This document shows, piece by piece, positions 1 through 8,182 of a stretch of DNA of 26,876 nucleotides (the stretch's first letter is position 1; each line of letters opens with the position of its first letter). A program made the translations under genes and the position numbers. Where the stretch lies: contig CAYVFU010000069.1 in NCBI GenBank assembly GCA_964450495.1, positions 1 through 26,876 of the forward strand. The letters are read 5' to 3'. The stretch comes from CALFUK01 sp964450495 (GTDB lineage: Bacteria > Bacteroidota > Bacteroidia > Chitinophagales > Saprospiraceae). The notes below the pieces were generated by a model. It worked only from the letters and a program-made list of their open reading frames with translations. It did not search any database and was not told the origin of the DNA.

Positions 1-128
1 TAGACATCTAGAAAACCCAAATACCTAAAAACGTTTTTTAACTTAATTGAACAAATTGGATTAACTGAATCCTTGAATAGTTATGACAACTTAAATCAAC
101 TGGTCAGATATTATTAAATACTAAAACA

Positions 129-2093
129 TTAAGCTCTTTTATATTTTTTGATGGCAATTTCAATTGCAGTACCATTTTCACTTTTTAATTCCATGGATGC
201 ATCTAATTTTTCTTTAAAAGCGTCAATTAGTTCAAAGCCAAAACCATCACCTTCTGTATGTAAACCAGGATCCATTCCAACGCCATTATCTTCTACTTTT
301 AGACATAGAAGACCGTCAACTTCTTTGAGGCTTACTTTAATTTCACCAGATGCGTCATTGGGAAAGGCATATTTGAGCGCATTCGTTATTAATTCGTTTG
401 AGATCAATCCCAGTGGAACAACAGTATCAACATCAAGATTTAATTTTTCAATATCTTTTATGAGCTTTATTTTACCTGGTGCAATATTATATGAATTGAA
501 TAAACTACTAATCAACTTGTCAAAATATTCATCAACATGAATACCAGTTAAATTTTCTCTTTGGTACAAATTCTGATGAATTAAGGACATGGCCTTAACC
601 CTATCCTTGCCTGATTTTACGGCTAGTGCAATCTGTGGATCATTTATATATTTCGTTTGTAAAGAGAGTAAAGAAGACACGACTTGCAAATTATTTTTTA
701 CTCGATGATGTATTTCTCTCAATAAGACATCCTTCTCTTTAAGTGACGTAGATATAATCTGATTTTTTTCAGCCAATATCTTTTCTGATTTTCGCTTAAG
801 CTGCAATCTTCTGTAAATCAAATAACTCATGAGAAACAATGAAAATGCAATTCCAGCTAACGCAGATATAATAATTGCATTTCTAGTTTTCTTCTCTCTA
901 TCTAAAATTTCTCTCTTTTCTTGTTCTTTATCGAAAACATGTTGCATTTCTAATTGGGTAGTCAATTTTATATTCTTTTCATTTCTTAGAGAATCTCTCA
1001 GTAAAATGTATTGCTCATACATATTAAGAGATTTTTCATACTGACCAGTTTCCTTATATACTTGATGTAAACACTCATAAGTTGTTAATTCAAACTCAAG
1101 GTTTTTATGCTCCTTGATTAACTCTAAACCTTTCAAACAATTAGCAAGAGCTGGTTTATACTCTTTTAATCTCGTTTGTAATTTGCCAAGACTAGAATAC
1201 GCCATTGAAAGCCTAGGATAATATTCTAGTTCAACATATTTATCAATCACCTTTTGATATAAACTAAATGCAAGGTCAGTTTTACCCATAGCATCATAGC
1301 AAAGTGCAATAGTGTATTGAGTATTATTAATAGATATTTCTGACAAACCCACCTCCTTTTTTAAACTGTCAGCCAACTCTAAATCGACAATAGCATCACT
1401 ATAAGCTCCAGTATTGTAAAGCATTTCTCCCTTGTTAGATAAAATTATTGAAGCATTTCTTATTTGCTCCAATTCCAAAGAATAGTTATATGCAAGCCTA
1501 TAATATTCATTTGCACTTTCATAATCTTCGATTGCATTATGAGTATTAGCGAGGCTATTTAATACCGCAGTATAAATATTTCTCCTAACTGACTCATCCT
1601 CCTCTTCTAATTTCCCTTCCAAGTTTTCTAATGTCTTTTTGACATTTAAAAAATTTTCTATTGCCTTTGGAATATCTCCTTTCAATTTAAAGACTCCACC
1701 TAAGGGCAGCTGATATTTAGCTCTATCAAAATCAGATGTGCTAAGGTCAATAGCCTTTAAATAATACTTTTCCGCTAACTCTGAATTAAAATTTGATTGG
1801 TGAAAATTGCCAGCTAGGTGATTAGCCTCAGCAAGCACTTTTGAGCCCCCATTCACACCTAACTGTAATGCCAGTCGGACTAATGTATCTGTCTTTGGAT
1901 GAAATTGATATGTGAAACACTTTCGCGCTATGGCTGATAACTTATTCATATCAGTATCAAGAGTATCTAATGACTGAACGAATGATGATAATTCGTTGTC
2001 AGAAAAAGGATCTTGCGCTTCACTAGGGTGTGATAAGACAAAACATAAAGCTAAGCAGATGAGCCTGTGGAAATTGTATTTGGAAATTGCAAT
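129..2093 (-). CDS. Periplasmic-TPR sensor histidine kinase (HisKA_2 type), non-ATG start likely
   Basis: Membrane sensor kinase of the HisKA_2 family that would autophosphorylate on histidine; no response regulator gene is nearby, so the partner is unknown. Numbered from the first ATG (1949): TPR-like helical pairs at about 40-330, coiled coil 330-355, one membrane helix 359-379, a second short coil, the H-box REIHHRVKNN (411-420, phospho-acceptor H415 by family rule), N-box NELITNALKYA (518-528), G1 DNGVGM and G2 GFGFEL. The TPR part should therefore be periplasmic and needs a signal peptide. Forty-eight codons upstream of that ATG stay open in the same frame and encode one (hydrophobic LICLALCFVLS, then SEAQ as signal peptidase I site). 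No ATG, GTG or TTG opens this stretch; the frame begins after a stop at 2100-2102, so I place the start at ATT (2091-2093), giving 654 residues. A one-base homopolymer error at 2097-2101 with a TTG start at 2112 is the main alternative. Function is firm, start is not. Confidence 0.88.
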   Translation of the reverse strand: MAISKYNFHRLICLALCFVLSHPSEAQDPFSDNELSSFVQSLDTLDTDMNKLSAIARKCFTYQFHPKTDTLVRLALQLGVNGGSKVLAEANHLAGNFHQSNFNSELAEKYYLKAIDLSTSDFDRAKYQLPLGGVFKLKGDIPKAIENFLNVKKTLENLEGKLEEEDESVRRNIYTAVLNSLANTHNAIEDYESANEYYRLAYNYSLELEQIRNASIILSNKGEMLYNTGAYSDAIVDLELADSLKKEVGLSEISINNTQYTIALCYDAMGKTDLAFSLYQKVIDKYVELEYYPRLSMAYSSLGKLQTRLKEYKPALANCLKGLELIKEHKNLEFELTTYECLHQVYKETGQYEKSLNMYEQYILLRDSLRNEKNIKLTTQLEMQHVFDKEQEKREILDREKKTRNAIIISALAGIAFSLFLMSYLIYRRLQLKRKSEKILAEKNQIISTSLKEKDVLLREIHHRVKNNLQVVSSLLSLQTKYINDPQIALAVKSGKDRVKAMSLIHQNLYQRENLTGIHVDEYFDKLISSLFNSYNIAPGKIKLIKDIEKLNLDVDTVVPLGLISNELITNALKYAFPNDASGEIKVSLKEVDGLLCLKVEDNGVGMDPGLHTEGDGFGFELIDAFKEKLDASMELKSENGTAIEIAIKKYKRA

Positions 2094-2165
2094 TAATTTT
2101 TAGAATGAACAAATAGTTTTATATCTGTACTTTTAAAGTAGTTAAATATTTTTAAATATATACAA

Positions 2166-4952
2166 TTAATGTGCTTCTAGCCAATTATTCCCAGTGTCCA
2201 TACTGATCACAATTGGTACAGTTAATCCTGGAATTGCATTTTTCATCTTCTCTTGGATAATTGGTTTCACCGTCTCTAATTCTGATTTAAATACATCAAA
2301 AACCAATTCATCATGCACTTGCATTATCATTTTAGATTTAAAATTTTCCTTTTTAAACACTTGGTGGATCTCGATCATCGCTAATTTAATCATGTCCGCA
2401 GCTGTTCCTTGGATTGGCGTATTGATCGCCATTCTTTCAGCATTACTTCTTGTCAACCCATTCCTCGAATTGATGTCTCTCAACATTCGTTTGCGTCCTA
2501 ATAAAGTTTTGACATAACCATGCTCTCTCGCATAATCAACGATATCTTTCATGTATTGTTGTAGTCCGCTAAATTGACTAAAATAGGTTTTAATCAAGTC
2601 AGATGCTTCTGATCTCTTAATCCCCAATTGTCTACTTAGATTTGTTGCACCAGCACCGTAGATAACACTAAAGTTGACAGTCTTAGCTCGTCTACGCTCC
2701 TCTGGTGTAACCTCATCATATGGTGTGTCAAATACTTTTGCAGCCGTGGCTCTATGAAAATCATTGCCATCAATAAAAGCTTGAAGCATTGATTCATCTT
2801 TAGAGATTTCTGATATAAGCCTCAATTCTATTTGCGAATAGTCAGCTGCCAAAAGAATATGATTTTTATCTCGTGGCTCAAATGCCTTGCGTATTTCTCT
2901 CCCTGCTTCATCCTTTATGGGAATATTCTGCAAGTTCGGATTTTCGGAGCTAAGTCGGCCAGTTGCTGCTCTTGCTTGATTAAAATTACTGTGAACTCGG
3001 CCTGTTTTTTCATTTACCATATTCGGTAATGCATCCACATAAGTGGATTTCAACTTACTGAATTTTCGGAACTCAAGAATGTCGTTGACTATCTCATTTT
3101 TGACAGCCAATTCTTTTAGTTTTTCCACATCCGTACTGTATTGTCCTGTCCCCGTTTTTCTCCATCGATACGGAATTTCCAATTTATCAAACAAGACTTC
3201 TCCGACTTGTTTTGGACTTGCAATATTAAACTCTACTCCTGCCTTTTTATAAATAGATTTTTCTCGTTTGACGATTTCTTTTCCTAATGTTTTTGAATAT
3301 TCGTTTAAAAAATCAGGATTGATTCGAACACCATTGTATTCTATTTCAGCTAGCACATCTATCAACGGTTCTTCAATCTTATAATATAGTTCTGTCAGTT
3401 CAATCTCATCAAGTTTTTTCTCAAGTACTGATTTTACCTGTAGTGTTATATCAGCATCTTCCCCTGCATATTCTTTTACTTTTTCTTTATCTATATCTCG
3501 CATGCTCAATTGATTCTTCCCTTTTTTACCAATTAAGTCTTCGATAGGCACCATTTTATATTCTAAATACGCTTCAGAGAGATAGTCAAGTTTATGCCTT
3601 AAATCAGGTTCACATAAATAATGTGCAATCATGGTATCGAAAAATGTGCCCTTCAATTCAACATCATACCACTTCATCATCAATAGGTCGTACTTAATGT
3701 TTTGACCTATTTTAGAAATTGTTTCATCCTCCAATACCCCTTTAAATTTACCAGCTATTGCTTTGGCTGATTCATAATCATCTGGAATAGGAACATAATA
3801 TGCTTCTTTCTTCTTTATTGAAAAAGCTAGTCCTACCAACTCTGCTTTGTTCGCATCGATACCAGTGGTCTCTGTGTCAAAACTAAAAATCTTTGTTTTT
3901 GATAGTTTAGAAACCAATGAGTCAATATCTTTTTCACTTTCAACAAGTGTGTAAGTATGTTTTGTATTATCTAAATTGTTTTTAACGACACTGTATGTAG
4001 GTTTAGCAGTCTTTGTCGATTTACCACCACTAGGTGCAGAAGCCCCTCCAAACAACGATTGCTGCTCTCCTTCTTTGGCCTCACCCAAAATTTGTTTTGC
4101 AAGTGTTCTAAATTCTAACTCTTTGAACAATTTTGACAATGTTTCTTTATTCGGCTCTTCAAGTTCATACTTCTTGGCATCAAATTGAATTGGTGATTCT
4201 GTATTGATTGTTGCCAATCGCCTAGACAATCTACCTTGCTCTGCAAAAGCTTCAATCTTCTCCTTTTGTTTGCCCTTAAGCTGGTCTGTATTGGCTAGTA
4301 TACCTTCAATATTGTCATACAATGCCAGTAATTTGACAGCAGTCTTAGCACCAACACCAGGAATACCGGGAATATTATCAACACTATCTCCTTGTAATCC
4401 AAGCACATCAATGACCTGATCGACTCGCTTTATGCCCCACTTTTCTAATACTTCCGCTTCTCCTAAAATTTCTATTCCATTGCCCATTCTTGCGGGCTTA
4501 TACATAAAGACTTTATCAGAAACCAATTGTGCATAATCTTTATCTGGGGTCACCATATACACTGTAAATCCCTCCTTCTCTGCTTGTTTGGCTAATGTCC
4601 CTATAATATCATCAGCCTCATAATTGTCCACCATGACGATAGGAATATTGAAACCCTTCACAATATCTTTAATGTAAGGAAGTGCAGTTGTAATGTCTTC
4701 TGGCTGAGCGTCTCGGTTTGCTTTATATTCTGGAAATTCTTCATGCCTAAAGACGTTGCCTTTAGGATCAAAAGCAACTGCAATGTGAGATGGCTTTTGG
4801 TTACGCATCAAATCCCAAAGGGTTCTGACAAAACCTGTTATCGCAGATGTATTGATGCCTTTAGAATTAATCAATGGACGATTAATAAATGCAAAATGTG
4901 CTCTATACACTAAAGCATGGCCGTCCAATAAAAACAGCTTCTTCTCACTCAT
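2166..4952 (-). CDS. polA: DNA polymerase I
   Basis: Repair and Okazaki-fragment-processing DNA polymerase, full length at 928 residues with all three domains. The 5'-3' exonuclease occupies about 1-290 (LLDGHALVYRAHFA, NYEADDIIGTL, TPDKDYAQLV, GDSVDNIPGIPGVG). The 3'-5' proofreading domain (about 345-515) looks active: DxE at D359/E361, NxxxD at N418/D422 and YxxxD at Y495/D499 are all present. The polymerase domain (about 530-928) has motif A AADYSQIEL with D704, motif B RRAKTVNFSVIYG (754-766) and motif C QVHDELVFD with H880, D881 and E882. The ATG at 4952 gives the standard N-terminus. The upstream gene on the same strand ends in a strong terminator, so polA probably has its own promoter in the roughly 45 bases before its start; I do not see a clear consensus there. 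The kinase gene follows 72 bases downstream on the same strand. Confidence 0.98.
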   Translation of the reverse strand: MSEKKLFLLDGHALVYRAHFAFINRPLINSKGINTSAITGFVRTLWDLMRNQKPSHIAVAFDPKGNVFRHEEFPEYKANRDAQPEDITTALPYIKDIVKGFNIPIVMVDNYEADDIIGTLAKQAEKEGFTVYMVTPDKDYAQLVSDKVFMYKPARMGNGIEILGEAEVLEKWGIKRVDQVIDVLGLQGDSVDNIPGIPGVGAKTAVKLLALYDNIEGILANTDQLKGKQKEKIEAFAEQGRLSRRLATINTESPIQFDAKKYELEEPNKETLSKLFKELEFRTLAKQILGEAKEGEQQSLFGGASAPSGGKSTKTAKPTYSVVKNNLDNTKHTYTLVESEKDIDSLVSKLSKTKIFSFDTETTGIDANKAELVGLAFSIKKKEAYYVPIPDDYESAKAIAGKFKGVLEDETISKIGQNIKYDLLMMKWYDVELKGTFFDTMIAHYLCEPDLRHKLDYLSEAYLEYKMVPIEDLIGKKGKNQLSMRDIDKEKVKEYAGEDADITLQVKSVLEKKLDEIELTELYYKIEEPLIDVLAEIEYNGVRINPDFLNEYSKTLGKEIVKREKSIYKKAGVEFNIASPKQVGEVLFDKLEIPYRWRKTGTGQYSTDVEKLKELAVKNEIVNDILEFRKFSKLKSTYVDALPNMVNEKTGRVHSNFNQARAATGRLSSENPNLQNIPIKDEAGREIRKAFEPRDKNHILLAADYSQIELRLISEISKDESMLQAFIDGNDFHRATAAKVFDTPYDEVTPEERRRAKTVNFSVIYGAGATNLSRQLGIKRSEASDLIKTYFSQFSGLQQYMKDIVDYAREHGYVKTLLGRKRMLRDINSRNGLTRSNAERMAINTPIQGTAADMIKLAMIEIHQVFKKENFKSKMIMQVHDELVFDVFKSELETVKPIIQEKMKNAIPGLTVPIVISMDTGNNWLEAH

Positions 4953-4996
4953 GGTTGATTTGTATTCAATTAGGTGGCAAGATACGAACTGAAATG

Positions 4997-5027
4997 AAAA
5001 AGCCTGTCCTTAATTGTAAGGACAGGC
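4997..5027 (-). terminator. Rho-independent terminator of the DUF3078 gene
   Basis: On the minus strand a perfect 10-bp stem GCCTGTCCTT/AAGGACAGGC (arms 5018-5027 and 5002-5011) with a 6-base loop is followed at once by a run of T (complement of 4997-5001, then TTTCATTTC-like sequence). It lies 108 bases downstream of the DUF3078 stop and before polA, so it should separate the two transcription units. On the plus strand there is no T-tract after the stem. Confidence 0.9.
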
Positions 5028-5135
5028 AGTGTTTATTCTTGTATTGTCTTAATTATGCAGTAGTGAAATTGATTTGTGATTTTTATGATCAGCAGACCAA
5101 TTTCTCATCGATATAATACATGCTTGGTATAAATA

Positions 5136-6074
5136 TTACAATGCATATGACAGACCTACTGAATAGAAAGATTGTAGATTTGTAAGATCTCCAGGTGTTT
5201 CAAATTCAGCATTTCTAAATCCTGCAGAAATACCAACACCTATTCCTTTCCAAACATCAAATGTCAGTGTATTTAACCAGGTCCATTCGAATAATGAAGG
5301 GATACCCTCGTCTGTACTCTGATAAGGTAGAAAAGTTGTAAATGTAGAACTGTATGCAAAACCATCCCAATCATGCGTATAATCAGCACGCACTTTCGCA
5401 CCTAAAGAGGTAGCAGAGCTAAATACTCTTTCTCCATTCTCGTCTTTTCCAGCAAATGCAAAGTGGTAATTCAATGGGTGAATAACAACGATTAAATCAT
5501 CAATGTCCGGAGTCCAAGTTATACCAACTCCAATGTCCAAAGTCCCAGGAGCTAAGAAATTACCCAAAGAAGTATTTAATTCTCCCAGGCCAGAAATAGC
5601 CCAATGATCAGATATTGGCTTACCTGCAAGAGAGGATAAGTTTAATAAATCAACTGTTCCATTATCAAATAGACCATCACCCTCAACATCATCATCAGCA
5701 TCACTAAGATCAATATCTTGCCATGCTTTATTCAGGATACCTTTGTTTCTCCAGAAAAAGTTTTCCGTGATATTATTTGCAAATCCAGTCAAACCAATGG
5801 CTAAGCCAGAAGAACTTGCATCAGGGTTAGGATTGGCAATCCAGCCATTTGATTTATTAAAGTTAAAGCCAACGTTTCCGCCAAATCCAGTAATCCAACC
5901 TGCACCTGTTTCAATTGAAGCAGCTATTGCATCAGCTTCTGCTTGTAATGTTACTAAAGCTTCTTCAGCAGCAGCAATTTCTGCTTGTTTTGCTTTTAAA
6001 TCTGCATCAAGTGTTTGCGCTTGTACTGACACGACAGCAACAAAACACAAGAATAAAAATGTAATCTTTTTCAT
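5136..6074 (-). CDS. DUF3078-family outer-membrane beta-barrel protein
   Basis: Predicted 312-residue exported protein of unknown function. From the ATG at 6074 it starts MKKITFLFLCFVAVVSVQAQ, a clean signal peptide with cleavage after VQA. A heptad-like, Ala/Glu/Gln-rich coiled coil of about 35 residues follows (LDADLKAKQAEIAAAEEALV and on). The remainder is an aromatic-rich, beta-strand pattern (GFGGNVGFNFN, NNITENFFWRNKG, HPLNYHFAF, LFEWTWLNTLTFDVWKGIGV), ending in SVGLSYAL with an outer-membrane-like C-terminus. This order (signal peptide, short coil, barrel) matches the Bacteroidota DUF3078 family. An acidic Asp/Gly stretch (LSDADDDVEGDGLFDNG) may bind calcium; this is inference. A longer frame opening at TTG (6092) is rejected because the ATG start gives the ideal signal peptide. 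The mscS-like stop lies 53 bases upstream, so both may be co-transcribed. Confidence 0.82.
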   Translation of the reverse strand: MKKITFLFLCFVAVVSVQAQTLDADLKAKQAEIAAAEEALVTLQAEADAIAASIETGAGWITGFGGNVGFNFNKSNGWIANPNPDASSSGLAIGLTGFANNITENFFWRNKGILNKAWQDIDLSDADDDVEGDGLFDNGTVDLLNLSSLAGKPISDHWAISGLGELNTSLGNFLAPGTLDIGVGITWTPDIDDLIVVIHPLNYHFAFAGKDENGERVFSSATSLGAKVRADYTHDWDGFAYSSTFTTFLPYQSTDEGIPSLFEWTWLNTLTFDVWKGIGVGISAGFRNAEFETPGDLTNLQSFYSVGLSYAL

Positions 6075-6127
6075 ATTCAAATTATTTGTCAATGTTATTT
6101 TAGTTTATCAATTAATTTACTTTGCCA

Positions 6128-6928
6128 TTAATCATGTATGGTTAACTTATTACCCATAACATGACTTAACGGATATACTATTCGACGATCATTTGATCGA
6201 ATAGTAACCGTTGTGTTATCAATTTCTATAATTTCTCCTGAAACATCATCTACGCTAATTCTATCTCCCACAGATAATCTTCCTTTATTGTAAAATGAGG
6301 AAATTATATTCTTTAATAAATCTTTTGAAGCCAATCCATAACCTATTGCAAAAGCAAATACTACTCCTGCAATTAAAATTGATAAATTGGTCTCTAAGAA
6401 GTTTGTTTCTATTGCAGCTTGTCGTAGTGCACTTACAAATACTGTAATTAATATAAAATAGAACACAAAATTGGCAATCATATTTGCAGAAGGAATGCCT
6501 AAGGACTTAAGCGCCGTATGCACAATGTTTTTTAATGCTTCAGCAACAAGGAGTCCTAGTATGAGCATTATGATCGCTACAACTAGATTAGGGATAAAAT
6601 TGATAATGTCGGAAACAAGATTCGATATGGCTGGCATACCAAGTGCATCTGCACTTGCTATCATAAAAAACAACACTAATATGTAGTAGACAAATTTTGA
6701 GATAATTTTACTGATCTTAATTCTGACATTTGATTTTTCAACAATATCAATTTCAGCCAATTTATCGCCTAGTTTATCTACTTGAATTTTTTCTAGCAGC
6801 CTTTTAATAACTCCTGCAACAATTTTCGCAATTATAATTCCAATAATTAAAATAACTATGGCTGTTGCTACTCTTGGTACTGCATCAACAAACTGTCTTA
6901 ATAGATCACCTGTTAATCCGTCTAACAT
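6128..6928 (-). CDS. Small MscS-type mechanosensitive channel protein
   Basis: Inner-membrane channel protein, 266 residues, expected to open under membrane tension and release solutes. About five hydrophobic helices are seen (about 17-40, 75-98, 112-133, 150-172, 183-205). The first and third resemble the repeated conserved-TM-helix motif (Pfam TM_helix) of this subgroup. The last helix and following turn, AGVVFAFAIGYGLASKDLL, correspond to the Gly/Ala-rich pore helix of MscS. The beta domain follows (GDRISVDDVSGEIIEIDNTT, TIRSNDRRIVYPLSHVM). The protein stops right after it, so the alpha/beta domain that completes the cytoplasmic cage in E. coli MscS is missing. It sits 97 bases after the sigma-linked small gene and 53 bases before the DUF3078 gene on the same strand, which suggests an envelope-related unit. 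Family assignment is good; gating is not shown by sequence. Confidence 0.88.
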   Translation of the reverse strand: MLDGLTGDLLRQFVDAVPRVATAIVILIIGIIIAKIVAGVIKRLLEKIQVDKLGDKLAEIDIVEKSNVRIKISKIISKFVYYILVLFFMIASADALGMPAISNLVSDIINFIPNLVVAIIMLILGLLVAEALKNIVHTALKSLGIPSANMIANFVFYFILITVFVSALRQAAIETNFLETNLSILIAGVVFAFAIGYGLASKDLLKNIISSFYNKGRLSVGDRISVDDVSGEIIEIDNTTVTIRSNDRRIVYPLSHVMGNKLTIHD

Positions 6929-7025
6929 TTAAAAAATATTTAATTGGTTTTAAATAAAAAGGAGTAAATTATAATAGTTAAAAAAGTAGCTAAAAGGGGT
7001 TAGTTTGAATGTTTGCCTCTAATTT

Positions 7026-7295
7026 CTATAGAGTATTTGGATACTTTGGTCTGAGGTCATCGCCATCTGTTGAAGGTCCACCTTTTGGATCATTCTCACG
7101 ATCTTGCTTTGGTCCATTCCCTCCTGTTACATTCACAAAAATGCTGAATAATTTAGGAAGAAATAATTCCAAAATATCACCAATAAAATGAAAGAACCCG
7201 ACAGAATGATTTACATTGTCGCGGACTCTTTTTTCTCGCTCATCAAATTGCTTAGAGCTCTCTTTTTCTAACTCTTTGAAACTATTTGTAGGCAT
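7026..7295 (-). CDS. Small unknown protein coupled to ECF sigma gene
   Basis: An 89-residue protein I do not recognise. Its ATG (7293-7295) directly abuts the sigma-factor TAA (7296-7298), giving TAAATG, an arrangement typical of translational coupling. The N-terminal third is charged and helical (FKELEKESSKQFDEREKRVR). An amphipathic to hydrophobic stretch follows (VGFFHFIGDILELFLPKLFS, about 32-51), long enough for a membrane or protein-binding helix. The tail is Gly/Pro/Asp-rich and probably disordered (GGNGPKQDRENDPKGGPSTD). There is no signal peptide, no zinc-binding HxxxCxxC motif and no recognisable anti-sigma domain. Its position suggests a job tied to the sigma factor, such as a small regulator, but this is inference from context only. 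The reading frame itself is likely real because of the tight junction and protein-like composition. Confidence 0.7.
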   Translation of the reverse strand: MPTNSFKELEKESSKQFDEREKRVRDNVNHSVGFFHFIGDILELFLPKLFSIFVNVTGGNGPKQDRENDPKGGPSTDGDDLRPKYPNTL

Positions 7296-7877
7296 TTATA
7301 TCGAATTTTCAGTGTAAATTTCTTTATGGATGCGTTTAAACTTTTGTTTTGCACGCTTAATTTTCATTTTGATAGCGCTTTCCGATTTGTCTAAGATTCC
7401 ACTTATTTCTTTAATGGACATATCATCTTGATACTTCATTAATAAAATAGCTTTATCTGTTACTGGAATTTTTTCCAAAACGACCTTTAATCGTTTTACA
7501 TTCATTTCCAGAAGAAATCTATCTTCTATACCATCCTCAGCCATGTCGTGCTCATTTGTCATGTCTTCAACCAATACACTTTTGTCTTTCTTCCCCTTTC
7601 TTATCGTGTCAATACAAAAATTGTACGTTATAGAATAAATCCAAGTTGAAAATTTAGATTTACCACTAAACTTTGACAGATTAAGAAGGATTTTGACAAA
7701 AATTTCTTGAGTTGCATCTTCTGCTTTTTCTTCATCCTTTAAGATTGACAAACACTTGCCAAAAATTTTAGACGAATACCTTGTGTATAGAACATCAAAA
7801 TATTTTTGATTTTGTGTTGCTATAAACTCCGTAACAGCCTCTTCATCAGTGACTGTAAGGGTGATATTTCTGGTCAT
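7296..7877 (-). CDS. ECF-type RNA polymerase sigma factor
   Basis: Sigma-70 family, extracytoplasmic-function class, 193 residues from the ATG at 7877. A TTG eight codons upstream (7901) would add MINCLFAL and is less likely. Region 2 contains YTRYSSKIFGKCLSILKDEE, then AEDATQEIFVKILLNL and FSTWIYSITYNFCIDTIRKG, which cover core binding and -10 recognition. Region 4 contains LEKIPVTDKAILLMKYQDD then MSIKEISGILDKSESAIKMK, the helix-turn-helix for the -35 element, and the basic tail RAKQKFKRIHK. The family initiates transcription of a small regulon, usually with a partner anti-sigma factor. No classical anti-sigma gene is adjacent; the abutting 89-residue gene is the only candidate partner, followed by mscS-like and DUF3078 genes, which hints at an envelope-stress role. 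Confidence 0.93.
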   Translation of the reverse strand: MTRNITLTVTDEEAVTEFIATQNQKYFDVLYTRYSSKIFGKCLSILKDEEKAEDATQEIFVKILLNLSKFSGKSKFSTWIYSITYNFCIDTIRKGKKDKSVLVEDMTNEHDMAEDGIEDRFLLEMNVKRLKVVLEKIPVTDKAILLMKYQDDMSIKEISGILDKSESAIKMKIKRAKQKFKRIHKEIYTENSI

Positions 7878-8182
7878 TAAAGCAAATAGACAATTGATCA
7901 AAACAAAATAAGTTTTATCATGCTACATCCTATCGAAAATTAAGACGTAGATATTTAAAAAAGTTACACTACACTTGTCAAGGGAGTCAATTCTGCCGCG
8001 AAGATAAGGTAATTGTTAGTAAAAAAAAATGAGGCAATGCATTGCATCACCTCAACCCTAACCAAATGAAACCATGTGGCAATATACTTATTGTAATATT
8101 GACACTTAGTAAAGATAAAGATATTTTGATAAATTCCAAGCCTTCTATTTACAAATTGAGCATAAAATTCAGTTCTTTAGGT
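7878..8182. other. Divergent intergenic region between sigma factor and M28 peptidase
   Basis: About 305 bases with no convincing gene. It must contain the promoters of the sigma operon (leftward) and the peptidase (rightward), but I see no exact TAnnTTTG box for either. The only clear structure is the minus-strand terminator-like hairpin at 8021-8053. A plus-strand frame open from a TTG at 8042 into the peptidase has no signal-peptide start or protein-like composition before 8183. Confidence 0.5.
8021..8053 (-). terminator. Terminator-like hairpin facing away from the peptidase gene
   Basis: On the minus strand bases 8053-8031 fold into a 10-bp stem (GAGG/CCTC base, then two G-U pairs, then ATGC/GCAT) with a 3-base loop, followed by A and nine T (complement of 8021-8029). 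The two G-U pairs become C/A mismatches on the plus strand, and there is no plus-strand T-tract, so the structure is directional. No minus-strand gene is visible to its right for it to terminate; it could stop antisense transcription from the peptidase gene region before it reaches the sigma promoter. Confidence 0.55.

Noticed and set aside
4..117. A 37-codon plus-strand open stretch ending in TAA, with protein-like composition, just after a TAG at 1-3.
   Set aside because: It has no start codon, is closed by a stop at the window edge, and is too short to tell a gene remnant from chance.
6075..6092. TTG start six codons upstream for the DUF3078 protein.
   Set aside because: The ATG at 6074 gives a standard lysine-led signal peptide; the TTG is not needed.
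8042..8182. N-terminal extension of the M28 peptidase to a TTG start.
   Set aside because: It would put about 47 residues before a normal signal peptide and begins inside the hairpin at 8031-8053; the ATG at 8183 explains the protein fully.
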